Assembly: GCA_023227965.1 (NCBI GenBank)
Contig: JALOCA010000011.1
Coordinates: forward strand, 1-64,000
From: Lentimicrobiaceae bacterium
GTDB taxonomy: Bacteria; Bacteroidota; Bacteroidia; Bacteroidales; JALOCA01
Length of the DNA: 64,000 nucleotides
Direction of reading: 5' to 3'
The position numbers and the translations under genes are program-made. The notes under the pieces are model-generated. The model was not told the origin of the DNA and searched no databases. It saw only the letters and a list, made by a program, of their open reading frames with translations. Below are positions 44,369 through 52,375 of the stretch, in pieces; within the stretch, counting starts at the first letter, position 1, and each line of letters starts with the position of its first letter.

Positions 44369-44747
44369 TTATACTTAAAGTAGCGTGGGGTACGCTGCGA
44401 AGTCGTTCTTTCGAGATGAGTTTTCCCGTTTCGCGGCATATGCCATAGGTTTTATTTTCAATGCGAATTAATGCATTTTCCAGGGCTTTTATAAACTTGT
44501 CCTGCCGGGCGGCTAATCTTCCATTTTCTTCTTTCGACATTACCTGGTATCCTTCTTCCAAAACTTTAAAAGTAGGGGAGGTATCATTAATGTCGTGTTC
44601 GTTATTTATGGTATAAGCTTCTGTAAGCATTTTAAGATCACGCCGGGCTTTTTCAAGTTTTTCAATAATTATTTGACGAAATTCTTCCAGTTCTTCATCT
44701 GAATATCTTGTCTTTTCTCTTAATTCGGTAGCTTCTTCGTTTTTCAT
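44340..44747 (-). CDS. TraR/DksA-family protein with degenerate zinc finger
   Basis: 135 residues: a helical coiled-coil hairpin (about 15-95) and a C-terminal finger YGICRETGKLISKERLRSVP. Only the first of the four zinc cysteines of DksA is kept (CxxT instead of CxxC, and no second pair), as is usual in Bacteroidota. DksA-type proteins enter the RNA polymerase secondary channel; this protein may do so without zinc. It lies between ileS (29-base gap) and lspA (29-base overlap), a conserved trio in the phylum. Confidence 0.88.
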   Translation of the reverse strand: MKNEEATELREKTRYSDEELEEFRQIIIEKLEKARRDLKMLTEAYTINNEHDINDTSPTFKVLEEGYQVMSKEENGRLAARQDKFIKALENALIRIENKTYGICRETGKLISKERLRSVPHATLSINAKLQQGKN

Positions 44748-44776
44748 AATGCTAAGTGTTAAATTCTGAATACTGT

Positions 44777-47700
44777 TTATTCCATTTTCTTAATAGAAAT
44801 AAATGTAGCCACTTTTTCTGTAAGTTCAACTGCCACTTTTTCTGATTCATCAATACAATCAGGCGTTTTCAGTGATTCAGCCAAAGTTTCAGAACAAATG
44901 TAAGCATAATTTTGATTAATTACCGTTTCGATGAGCGGGTTTTTTTCAATCTGCAGAAAAATTTTATCAGTAATTTCATAATCAAGCTCTTTCCTAAGAT
45001 TTTGAATGCGGTTAACCAATTCGCGGGCAATGCCTTCGTGGTACAAAACTTCGGTTACATTAATATCGAGCGCCACAGTTAAGTTGCCCATATGGGTAAC
45101 AACCCACCCGGGTATGTCTTCAGTAATAATATCTACATCCTGTAATAAAATGTCAACGTTTTCATTATTAATATTTAGTGAAATCATTCCTTTGTTTTCC
45201 AGATCAGCAATATCGTTTTGGGTAAAAACTTCTATTGCTGTGGCAATGTTTTTCATCAATTTGCCATACTTAGGACCTAACGTTTTGTAGTTGGGTTTTA
45301 TTTTCTTTACCAGAATATTTTGTTCAGCATCAATAAACTCAATTTCTTTCACATTCACTTCGGAAAGGATGAGATTTTTTACTGCTTCTACCTGTTGCCG
45401 GAAGTGTTTATCGGGAGCAGGTAACATGATTTTTTGCAGTGGCTGGCGAACACGAAGGTTGGTTTTTTTTCTGAGTGATAATACCATAGAAGAGATTTGC
45501 TGTGCCAATTGCATACGCTCTTCTAATTTTTTATCAATCATATGTACATCTGCTTCCGGAAAATCGGTAAGATGCACCGAGATTGCAGGATTTTTTATGG
45601 TAACCGCATTTAAATCGGTAAATAATCTGTCCATAAAAAAGGGTGCAATAGGTGCAGAAAGGCAGGCTATGGTTTCGATGCAGGTGTAAAGCGTCTGGTA
45701 AGCCGAAATTTTATCGTGGGAATATTCTCCTTTCCAGAAACGACGACGGCATAGGCGTACGTACCAATTACTGAGGTGTTCGTCAACAAATTCAGAAATG
45801 GCACGCCCGGCTTTGGTGGGCTCATAGTCGGAATAGTATTCGTCCACTTCAAGTATCAGTGTGTTAAGCTGCGAAAGTATCCACCGATCAATTTCGGGGC
45901 GGTTTATTAAAGGAATATCCGGTTCGGAATAGATGAACCCGTCAATATTGGCATACAGTGCGAAAAAGTTATAGGTATTGTAAAGGGTGCCGAAAAATTT
46001 ACGCATTACTTCGGCAATTCCTTCAATGTCAAATTTCAGGTTGTCCCAGGGTTGGGCATTGGTAATCATATACCAACGGGTGGCATCGGGTCCATATTTT
46101 TCGATGGTTTCAAAGGGATCAACTGCGTTTCCGAGGCGTTTCGACATTTTATTTCCGTTTTTATCAAGGACAAGTCCGTTGGAAACAACAGCTTTAAACG
46201 AAACAGAATCGAATAGTAATACGGCGATGGCATGCAAAGTATAAAACCATCCGCGGGTTTGGTCAACGCCTTCGGCAATAAAATCTGCGGGGAAAATTCC
46301 TTTCAGCGAATCTTTTGTAAAAGGATAGTGGAATTGGGCATAAGGCATGGCTCCCGAATCGAACCAAACATCAATCAAATCCGGCTCGCGGCGCATAGGT
46401 TTGCCGGAAGGAGAAACGAGTAGGATTTCGTCAACGTATGGACGGTGCAAATCGAACTTCAGGTAATTTTCCTCTGTGGTATCCCCGGCTGTATATGTTT
46501 TTAAAGGATTGGATTGCATGAAACCTGCGGCTATCGATTTTTCAATTTCTTTTTTCAACTGGGCTACCGAGCCAATACAAATCTGTTCGGAGCGATCTTC
46601 TGTTACCCAAATAGGAAGGGGTGTTCCCCAATAGCGCGAACGGGAAAGATTCCAGTCAACGAGGTTTTCGAGCCAGTTTCCGAAACGCCCGGTGCCGGTA
46701 GCTTCGGGTTTCCAGTTAATGGTACGGTTAAGTTCCTGCATGCGATCTTTCAGTGCCGTGGTACGGATAAACCAACTATCTAATGGATAGTATAATATGG
46801 GCTTGTCGGTTCGCCAGCAATGCGGGTAGGAGTGCTCGTACTTTTCCGATTTGAAGGCTTTGTTTTCTTTCTTTAATTTTACAATTATATCAATGTCGAC
46901 GTTATCATTAGATTCTGGAGTGTAGTCGGGTGCGTATTCGGATTTAACATACCTTCCGGCAAATTCACCCATTTCCCCGGTAAATTGCCCGCGTTTGCTT
47001 ACCAATGTAAGGGTGCCTATACCGTATTGTTTTGCAACTCTGAAATCGTCGGCACCAAAACTGGGAGCTATGTGTACTATACCTGTACCGTCTTCGGTAG
47101 TTACAAAATCGCCGATAATTACACGGAAAGCATCTCCGGTTTCGGGTTGAGCATAAGGTAACAATTGTTCGTAGCGGAGCCCATCGAGTTGTGTGCCGGT
47201 AAAAAACCCAAGAATAGAAAAAGGGATGTTTTTTTGTCCGGGTTCGTATTCCGATAGAGATAGTCCTGCATTTTTTTCAGGGAAATATTTATCCAGTAAA
47301 TCTTCTGCAAGAAATACATTGATAGGTTGATACGTATAGGGATTCCATGTTTTTACAATGGCATAGGTAATGTCTTTTCCAACAGCCAATGCTGTATTTG
47401 AGGGTAAAGTCCAGGGTGTGGTAGTCCATGCCAAAAAGAAAAGATCATCCTGAACAAAATTGGATAGCTGCTGCAGTAAAGGATGGTTTGTATCGAAACG
47501 TACTTTAAACTGGGCAACCACCGTATTGTCTTTTACATTACGGTAACAGCCGGGCTGGTTTAGTTCGTGGGTGCTCAAACCAGTTCCGGCGGCAGGTGAA
47601 TACGGCTGGATGGTATAACCCTTATAAAGCATGCCTTTTTCGTAAAGTTTTGATAACAGATGCCATACACTTTCGATATATTTATTGTCGAAAGTGATGT

Positions 47701-48148
47701 AAGGATGATCAAGGTCAACCCAATAGCCGATTTTTTTTGTGAGGTCGTCCCATAAATCCTTGTATTTCATCACCTCTTTCCGGCAGGCATTGTTGTATTC
47801 TTCTACTGAAATTTTTTTTCCTATATCCTCTTTGGTAATACCTAAAGTTTTTTCAACGGCAATTTCAATAGGAAGCCCATGGGTATCCCATCCGGCTTTC
47901 CGTTCTACGAAAAAGCCCTTCTGTGTTTTATAACGGCAAAAGATGTCCTTAATAGCCCGTGCCATAACATGATGGATACCAGGTATGCCATTGGCAGAGG
48001 GGGGACCTTCGTAAAATACAAAAGGAAGATGGTTTTTGCGGTTGGCAAGGCTTTTTTCAAATATTTGGTTATTTTCCCACCACGACAAAACTTCTTTGCC
48101 GAGAGTGGATAAATTTAATTGTTTGTATTCTTTATACTGCGTTTTCAT
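44777..48148 (-). CDS. ileS: Isoleucyl-tRNA synthetase, IleRS2 type with GIHH motif
   Basis: 1123 residues. The class I signature that should read HIGH appears as GIHH (57-60, context PSANGIPGIHHVMARAIK); the second signature is KMSKR at 667-671 (NGNKMSKRLGNAVDP). KMSKR, the size and the lack of a C-terminal zinc finger identify the eukaryote-like IleRS2 group. Editing (CP1) domain, anticodon-binding domain and C-terminal extension are all present. The swapped GxHH motif is the feature reported for mupirocin hyper-resistant IleRS2. The enzyme charges tRNA-Ile; there is no sign that it is a second copy. First gene of ileS-dksA-lspA. Confidence 0.95.
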   Translation of the reverse strand: MKTQYKEYKQLNLSTLGKEVLSWWENNQIFEKSLANRKNHLPFVFYEGPPSANGIPGIHHVMARAIKDIFCRYKTQKGFFVERKAGWDTHGLPIEIAVEKTLGITKEDIGKKISVEEYNNACRKEVMKYKDLWDDLTKKIGYWVDLDHPYITFDNKYIESVWHLLSKLYEKGMLYKGYTIQPYSPAAGTGLSTHELNQPGCYRNVKDNTVVAQFKVRFDTNHPLLQQLSNFVQDDLFFLAWTTTPWTLPSNTALAVGKDITYAIVKTWNPYTYQPINVFLAEDLLDKYFPEKNAGLSLSEYEPGQKNIPFSILGFFTGTQLDGLRYEQLLPYAQPETGDAFRVIIGDFVTTEDGTGIVHIAPSFGADDFRVAKQYGIGTLTLVSKRGQFTGEMGEFAGRYVKSEYAPDYTPESNDNVDIDIIVKLKKENKAFKSEKYEHSYPHCWRTDKPILYYPLDSWFIRTTALKDRMQELNRTINWKPEATGTGRFGNWLENLVDWNLSRSRYWGTPLPIWVTEDRSEQICIGSVAQLKKEIEKSIAAGFMQSNPLKTYTAGDTTEENYLKFDLHRPYVDEILLVSPSGKPMRREPDLIDVWFDSGAMPYAQFHYPFTKDSLKGIFPADFIAEGVDQTRGWFYTLHAIAVLLFDSVSFKAVVSNGLVLDKNGNKMSKRLGNAVDPFETIEKYGPDATRWYMITNAQPWDNLKFDIEGIAEVMRKFFGTLYNTYNFFALYANIDGFIYSEPDIPLINRPEIDRWILSQLNTLILEVDEYYSDYEPTKAGRAISEFVDEHLSNWYVRLCRRRFWKGEYSHDKISAYQTLYTCIETIACLSAPIAPFFMDRLFTDLNAVTIKNPAISVHLTDFPEADVHMIDKKLEERMQLAQQISSMVLSLRKKTNLRVRQPLQKIMLPAPDKHFRQQVEAVKNLILSEVNVKEIEFIDAEQNILVKKIKPNYKTLGPKYGKLMKNIATAIEVFTQNDIADLENKGMISLNINNENVDILLQDVDIITEDIPGWVVTHMGNLTVALDINVTEVLYHEGIARELVNRIQNLRKELDYEITDKIFLQIEKNPLIETVINQNYAYICSETLAESLKTPDCIDESEKVAVELTEKVATFISIKKME

Positions 48149-48180
48149 TCAGATAATTACGTTTTGCTATCGGAAAAAGA

Positions 48181-48211
48181 GGGTGCAAAATTAATAAATT
48201 TACATTACAAA
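48181..48211 (-). promoter_or_regulatory. Promoter of ileS
   Basis: On the minus strand TTTG (48211-48208), 14 bases, then TAATTTTG (48193-48186, exact) followed by CACCC. The -33 spacing is short. Same extended box as acpP and ptb. Confidence 0.5.
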
Positions 48212-48282
48212 AGTGGAGAAGCATGTTGAGGGTTTAGTTTTTTTTTATAATTTAGTCTGCCCGTAACCAAATAATTACGAAC

Positions 48283-48387
48283 ATGTCTAAGTCAAAAGAT
48301 ATCAAGAAAGAAGCAAAAAAAGAGCCTGCAAAATCGCTGAAGGAAAAAAGGGCTGAAAAAAAAGAAAAAAAAGCCAAGAAACAGTAA
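48283..48387 (+). CDS. Tiny lysine-rich protein (34 residues)
   Basis: ATG TCT AAG at 48283 opens 34 codons to TAA at 48387: MSKSKDIKKEAKKEPAKSLK and then a run of E/K/R to KKAKKQ. Nineteen of 34 residues are lysine or arginine and seven are glutamate or aspartate. I recall similar short Lys-Glu-Ala peptides annotated in Bacteroidota, but no function. It could be a nucleic-acid-associated or ribosome-linked small protein. Low sequence complexity makes chance possible; the clear ATG, the stop codon and a position upstream of a noncoding region argue for a gene. Confidence 0.55.
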   Translation: MSKSKDIKKEAKKEPAKSLKEKRAEKKEKKAKKQ

Positions 48388-48608
48388 CTCCTTCTTGAAA
48401 AGATTTTTAGGTATTTTTAATTTTATTCTGCATTCGCATTGCAAAGTAAGAGCATTGCTAAGCAAGAGTGTATTCCTTTTGTTTTGTCAAATTTTAACAA
48501 TTATTTTTACGAGCAGATGATGAAAGTAATTGGACAAATAGAATGTCGTATATTAGAAAAGAATAGGACGCTGAGTTCACGGATAAAGTGGATAAACACT
48601 GATAATAA

Positions 48609-48640
48609 TAACCTGAGTTCAAAATAAAATATGGTTTTAC
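48609..48640 (+). repeat. Dispersed repeat, partial copy 3 (opposite orientation)
   Basis: TAACCTGAGTTC-AAAATAAAATATGGTTTTAC is the reverse complement of the right half of copies 1 and 2 (GTAAAAC-ATATTTTAT...GAACTCAGGTTA), with TTT in place of CCC. The left half has decayed or was never present. Confidence 0.55.
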
Positions 48641-48746
48641 ATTTGCCTGATAGGTTACTCTCCAGCAGAGCCTATTTCCGTTTGAGTAGCTTTTACAAAA
48701 ATGTGAAATTTAAACTACCGTTCACTAAAAGTGTAGAAATAAACAC

Positions 48747-48804
48747 CCTGAAAAATGTCCATTAGAAACCATCGTCTAAAATTTATCCTGAAAAATGTCT
48801 ATTA
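48747..48804 (+). repeat. 18-bp direct repeat, two copies
   Basis: CCTGAAAAATGTCCATTA (48747-48764) and CCTGAAAAATGTCTATTA (48787-48804), one mismatch, 40 bases apart. Possibly a duplication within noncoding DNA; purpose unknown. Confidence 0.6.
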
Positions 48805-48846
48805 CTTCGCATTTTATAAAAAATGTACCAGGGAATATACCAAACA

Positions 48847-49170
48847 ATGGATAAAAGAAAAGCATTTTAAAAAGTATTGGATTACCTGTCTTTTCTGATA
48901 AACGAGAAAAAATCAGGATCAACAAAGCATATTTATTTGGTTCGTATTCCAAAGATATTTTTACCAAGGATAGTGATATTAACTTAGCCATTGTTATGCC
49001 CGGTGTAAGCGATATTATAGGGATTCAGATACAGTTAATGGTACTCTGCCGAAATTTTTCCATTGATATCGAACCCCATCCTTTTAACGAAGCCGATTTT
49101 AATTTTTCCAATTCGTTGGCTTCGGAAATTTTACACAACGGTATTGAATTGCCGTTGAAGTTTAAATAAG
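48847..49170 (+). pseudogene. Frameshifted minimal nucleotidyltransferase (MNT-type)
   Basis: ATG GAT AAA AGA AAA GCA opens at 48847 (MDKRKA) and stops at once, but the neighbouring frame continues as FLKSIGLPVFSDKREKI, then RINKAYLFGSYSKDIFTKDS with DINLAIV, the GS(x)...DxD motif of minimal nucleotidyltransferases, and ends at TAA 49170. A single-base slip near 48865 therefore splits the gene. Total length about 107 codons, right for this family, which pairs with HEPN toxins. The partner is not nearby. It is convergent with the GT-C gene. Confidence 0.75.
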
Positions 49171-49223
49171 TTTTTCTTACCTGAAAAGCAATAATAAAAT
49201 TTTTGAATACCGGCTTACGAGAC

Positions 49224-50714
49224 TTACTTTCTTTTATAATACCTGAATGTATGGTTGTTCCATACCATTTCATATTTTTTGGTATTGTTGCAAATGTAAT
49301 ATATCAGAGAGTCGTCGCTAAGTTTGGAGTGTATGAGAACATATTTCACATTTTTCAATCTGAACACGCTGTCAATTTCTTTTGCCGGCTGCCCCGGGCG
49401 GTTCGACAAAGCCGGATGACCGGTAAAAAGTGGCAGAACCCGTGGCTTTACGAAAGCTATTACCGCACTGTCGGGAGTGTGAAACCTTAGGTAGCGCAAT
49501 GCTTCAACCGATTCTTTGCTCATGGGTCCATCGGGAATTTCGTTTTGTTTTCCTATAATTTCGATCCCGGGATAAACATACGAAGCCAAAACGATAAGTC
49601 CGAGTGCCATTGCAAGTTTCTTCCTTTGCAAAGGGAAATTCAACTTAACGGCATCAACTCCTTCTGCCGCATAAATCAATAAAAAGGCTGCAACCGGCAA
49701 AAGGTAACGAAAGCCGGTAGTATGCGAAGGAAACAGCAATAAAACCACAAAGTAAAACATCACAAACCAGTCGCCCGCCCCATGAGCTTTTTTGCGACGA
49801 TTGATTATTCCGAACAACAATGCACAAAAAATCAAAGCATGAATGCCAAGAGGCAGCACCCACATAATTCCGCTTTCGAAATTGAAAAACAATTGAAAAG
49901 CATAAAAATAAAAACCTACACCTTCCAAAATTACCTTTGGCAAACCAGGCAGATTAAGTATGGCTATGTAGCCCGTTAAGCCGTCGCCAGGCAAACGGAA
50001 AACAATCACATTAAGAATTATATGAAGCATAATGGCTACTGCCGAAACTATAAAGGGTTTTTGGACTGCAGGGAATAGCTTTAATTTCGTGTTTTCGGCT
50101 TTTGTAGTCTTCAACGCCTTGATATAACTATCGAAAAGCAAGGCTGCAAGAGCAATAATTCCTACTGTTTTTATTAAAATTGCAAATCCAAAAATCGTCC
50201 CTGTAAGAACTGTCTGCCATGTTTTTTTACTTTTTCCATACATAAGCCAGGCAAGGAACAGAAAAAACACAAAGGGGATGTCGGCCATCACCTCCATTTT
50301 AAAATTCAGCATCCAGGGATTGTAAACAAGAATCAAAGTTAGCAGCAACGAATTCGGGTAAGAAAATCTCTTACTGAAAAAAATAAAGAACGTCAGCGCA
50401 AGCAAAACGAGAAAAGATGTTGTAAGATAGTTGAAGACGATATAATCAATACCAAAAACAGCATAAACGGGGGCAATGATCAAAGGGAACCCAATGGGAT
50501 AAGCCGGAGGAGCATGCTGACGATAAGTTTCGTTGTAGATGTAACCGGTTTGCGATTGAGGAATGCCTTCCACGATATTTTTTGCCTGGATGATGTACTG
50601 GGCAAAATCGTCGCCCCAGTCGTGGCTGGAATGTATATTAATGAAAAAAAGCGGAATTAAAAGTAAAAACAATGCAACATGCCATGTAAAAACACGGGGA
50701 GATTTAATTGCCAT
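49224..50714 (-). CDS. GT-C superfamily glycosyltransferase-like membrane protein
   Basis: 496 residues, about 10-12 membrane helices. The first periplasmic loop has the aspartate pair in HDWGDDFAQYI (residues about 31-41), the GT-C/GT39-like catalytic site, followed by HAPPAYPIGFPLII. A C-terminal soluble part starts near 400. It would transfer a sugar from a polyprenyl phosphate to an acceptor in the periplasm; substrate unknown. It follows lipB by 8 bases, likely by read-through. Confidence 0.82.
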   Translation of the reverse strand: MAIKSPRVFTWHVALFLLLIPLFFINIHSSHDWGDDFAQYIIQAKNIVEGIPQSQTGYIYNETYRQHAPPAYPIGFPLIIAPVYAVFGIDYIVFNYLTTSFLVLLALTFFIFFSKRFSYPNSLLLTLILVYNPWMLNFKMEVMADIPFVFFLFLAWLMYGKSKKTWQTVLTGTIFGFAILIKTVGIIALAALLFDSYIKALKTTKAENTKLKLFPAVQKPFIVSAVAIMLHIILNVIVFRLPGDGLTGYIAILNLPGLPKVILEGVGFYFYAFQLFFNFESGIMWVLPLGIHALIFCALLFGIINRRKKAHGAGDWFVMFYFVVLLLFPSHTTGFRYLLPVAAFLLIYAAEGVDAVKLNFPLQRKKLAMALGLIVLASYVYPGIEIIGKQNEIPDGPMSKESVEALRYLRFHTPDSAVIAFVKPRVLPLFTGHPALSNRPGQPAKEIDSVFRLKNVKYVLIHSKLSDDSLIYYICNNTKKYEMVWNNHTFRYYKRK

Positions 50715-50722
50715 AAGAATTT

Positions 50723-51409
50723 TTATTGGGTTTCAAAAGTGAGAAGAATCTGCTTCCTGAGCAAATCTTTTACGTAGCTCATATCATATTTCTTCCCTGT
50801 TTCCTTTTCAATGGAAGTTACTTTTTTATCTATAAAACCACAGGGATTGATAAAATTGAAGTAATTCAGATCTGTATTCACGTTCAGAGCAAAGCCGTGC
50901 ATTGTAACCCCACGGCTTACCCTTACGCCAATAGCACAGATTTTACGGGTAAGATGCGGTTTAGCGGTATCAAGCCACACGCCGGTGGCACCTGCGAAAC
51001 GTTCTGCCGTAACGTCAAGTTTTTCAAGAGTAAGGATAATGGCTTCCTCTATCAGAAAAATATACTTTTTCACACCAAGCGAAAACTGTTCCAGGTCGAA
51101 AATAGGATAACCAACCAATTGCCCTGGACCATGATAGGTAATGTCGCCTCCGCGATTAGTACGGAAAAAGGTAGCGTTTACTGCCTGCATCTGTATGTAA
51201 CTGATAAGCAAATTATCCTCAGAACCACTTTTCCCTAAGGTATATACATGCGGATGTTCGCAGAACAGCAGATAATTTAAAGCTTCTATTTCCGGGATAT
51301 CTTTCCCGGTTTTTCGTTTAATCACTTCCTGCAGAAGTTTTTCCTGGTAATCCCAGGCTTCCCTGTATTCCATGATTCCTAAATCATGATAAATAACAGA
51401 CTTTTTCAT
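50723..51409 (-). CDS. lipB: Octanoyltransferase (lipoyl/octanoyl transferase)
   Basis: 228 residues. RGGDITYHGPGQLVGYPIFD (87-106) is the LipB signature; catalytic lysine K156 in TRKICAIGV and cysteine C190 in INPCGF. It transfers octanoyl from ACP to the E2 and GcvH lipoyl domains. Its ATG directly follows the lipA stop (no gap), so lipA-lipB are coupled. Confidence 0.95.
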   Translation of the reverse strand: MKKSVIYHDLGIMEYREAWDYQEKLLQEVIKRKTGKDIPEIEALNYLLFCEHPHVYTLGKSGSEDNLLISYIQMQAVNATFFRTNRGGDITYHGPGQLVGYPIFDLEQFSLGVKKYIFLIEEAIILTLEKLDVTAERFAGATGVWLDTAKPHLTRKICAIGVRVSRGVTMHGFALNVNTDLNYFNFINPCGFIDKKVTSIEKETGKKYDMSYVKDLLRKQILLTFETQ

Positions 51410-52267
51410 CTATAAATGATTTTCGGCATGATACGACGAACGAACAAACGGACCACTTTCCACAAAACGGAATCCTTTGGCAAGTCCTGCCTTACGGTAT
51501 TTCTCAAATACGTCCGGGTGAATGTATTCCGCAACAGCAATATTTCGAAGTGTAGGCCGCAGGTATTGTCCGAGGGTAAAAATGCCGCAACCCGTATCCA
51601 GCAGGTCGTTCATGGTTTCCAAAACTTCTTCTTCCGTTTCACCCAAGCCAAGCATTATCCCTGATTTGGCAGTTACTCCTTCCTGGCTGATGTATTGAAG
51701 AACAGCAAGACTACGACGGTATTGCGCACGGTTTCTTATCACGGGAGTAAGCCTTTCTACTGTTTCCAGGTTATGCGAAAGAATTTCCGGACGGGAATCT
51801 ATCACTATTTGAAGTGCTTCTTCATCACCGTTAAAATCGGGAATCAGGGCTTCAATGGTCGTTTGTGGGTTCAATTTTTTTACTTTCCGGATGGTTTCTG
51901 CCCAAAGAGCGGCTCCGCCATCGGAAAGGTCATCGCGGGTAACGGAAGTAAGTACGCAATGTTTCAATTGCATCAGTTTTACCGTCTCTGCCACCCTTGC
52001 CGGTTCGCCGGAATCGGGAGGCATTGGTTTCCCATGGTCAACAGCACAAAAATGGCAGTTGCGGGTGCAGGTATTGCCCAGTATCATCAGCGTAGCAGTA
52101 CCTTTTTCCCAGCATTCGGCCTGGTTGGGGCAGTTGCCACTTTTGCAAATGGTATGCAGACGGTTTTCGCTTACTGCATGGCTGACATTCAGAAAATTTT
52201 CACCTTTCGGTAGCTTGATCTTCAGCCAGGCAGGTTTGCGGATGGGTTTTTCGTTTTCGGGATTCAT
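51410..52267 (-). CDS. lipA: Lipoyl synthase (radical SAM)
   Basis: 285 residues. The auxiliary cluster cysteines are C41, C46 and C52 in CKSGNCPNQAECW; the radical SAM motif CTRNCHFC has C67, C71 and C74; SSYHAENH at the end carries the conserved serine region. It inserts two sulfurs into octanoyl groups. First gene of lipA-lipB, divergent from lysS. Confidence 0.96.
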   Translation of the reverse strand: MNPENEKPIRKPAWLKIKLPKGENFLNVSHAVSENRLHTICKSGNCPNQAECWEKGTATLMILGNTCTRNCHFCAVDHGKPMPPDSGEPARVAETVKLMQLKHCVLTSVTRDDLSDGGAALWAETIRKVKKLNPQTTIEALIPDFNGDEEALQIVIDSRPEILSHNLETVERLTPVIRNRAQYRRSLAVLQYISQEGVTAKSGIMLGLGETEEEVLETMNDLLDTGCGIFTLGQYLRPTLRNIAVAEYIHPDVFEKYRKAGLAKGFRFVESGPFVRSSYHAENHL

Positions 52268-52284
52268 CTTTTCAAATTCTCGGG

Positions 52285-52316
52285 CAAAAGTACCAACAAT
52301 TCTATCAGCATTAAAA
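52285..52316 (-). promoter_or_regulatory. Promoter of lipA-lipB
   Basis: On the minus strand TTTT (52316-52313), 20 bases, then TACTTTTG (52292-52285), an exact -7 box 17 bases before the ATG. Confidence 0.5.
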
Positions 52317-52356
52317 CTGCCTTAGATTCACCATTATCGTATAACTTTATAATTTT

Positions 52357-52364
52357 TATCTTTG
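52357..52364 (+). promoter_or_regulatory. -7 box (TATCTTTG) upstream of lysS
   Basis: Exact TAnnTTTG 11 bases before the ATG at 52376, so the leader is only a few bases long. Confidence 0.5.
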
Positions 52365-52375
52365 CAAAAATTTTA

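Larger units (their letters stand above)
48388..48846. other. Relic-rich noncoding stretch
   Basis: No gene that I can support in about 460 bases; a 62-codon plus-strand frame at 48439-48627 has no recognisable features. It contains a partial copy of the dispersed repeat, a stretch near 48570-48608 of the kind (CGGATAAA-GTGGATAAACACTG) often seen as spacer repeats in Bacteroidota genomes, and a 17/18-base direct repeat (48747-48764 and 48787-48804). Confidence 0.5.

Noticed and set aside
48439..48627. 62-codon frame in the relic region
   Set aside because: No recognisable features; runs into the dispersed repeat.
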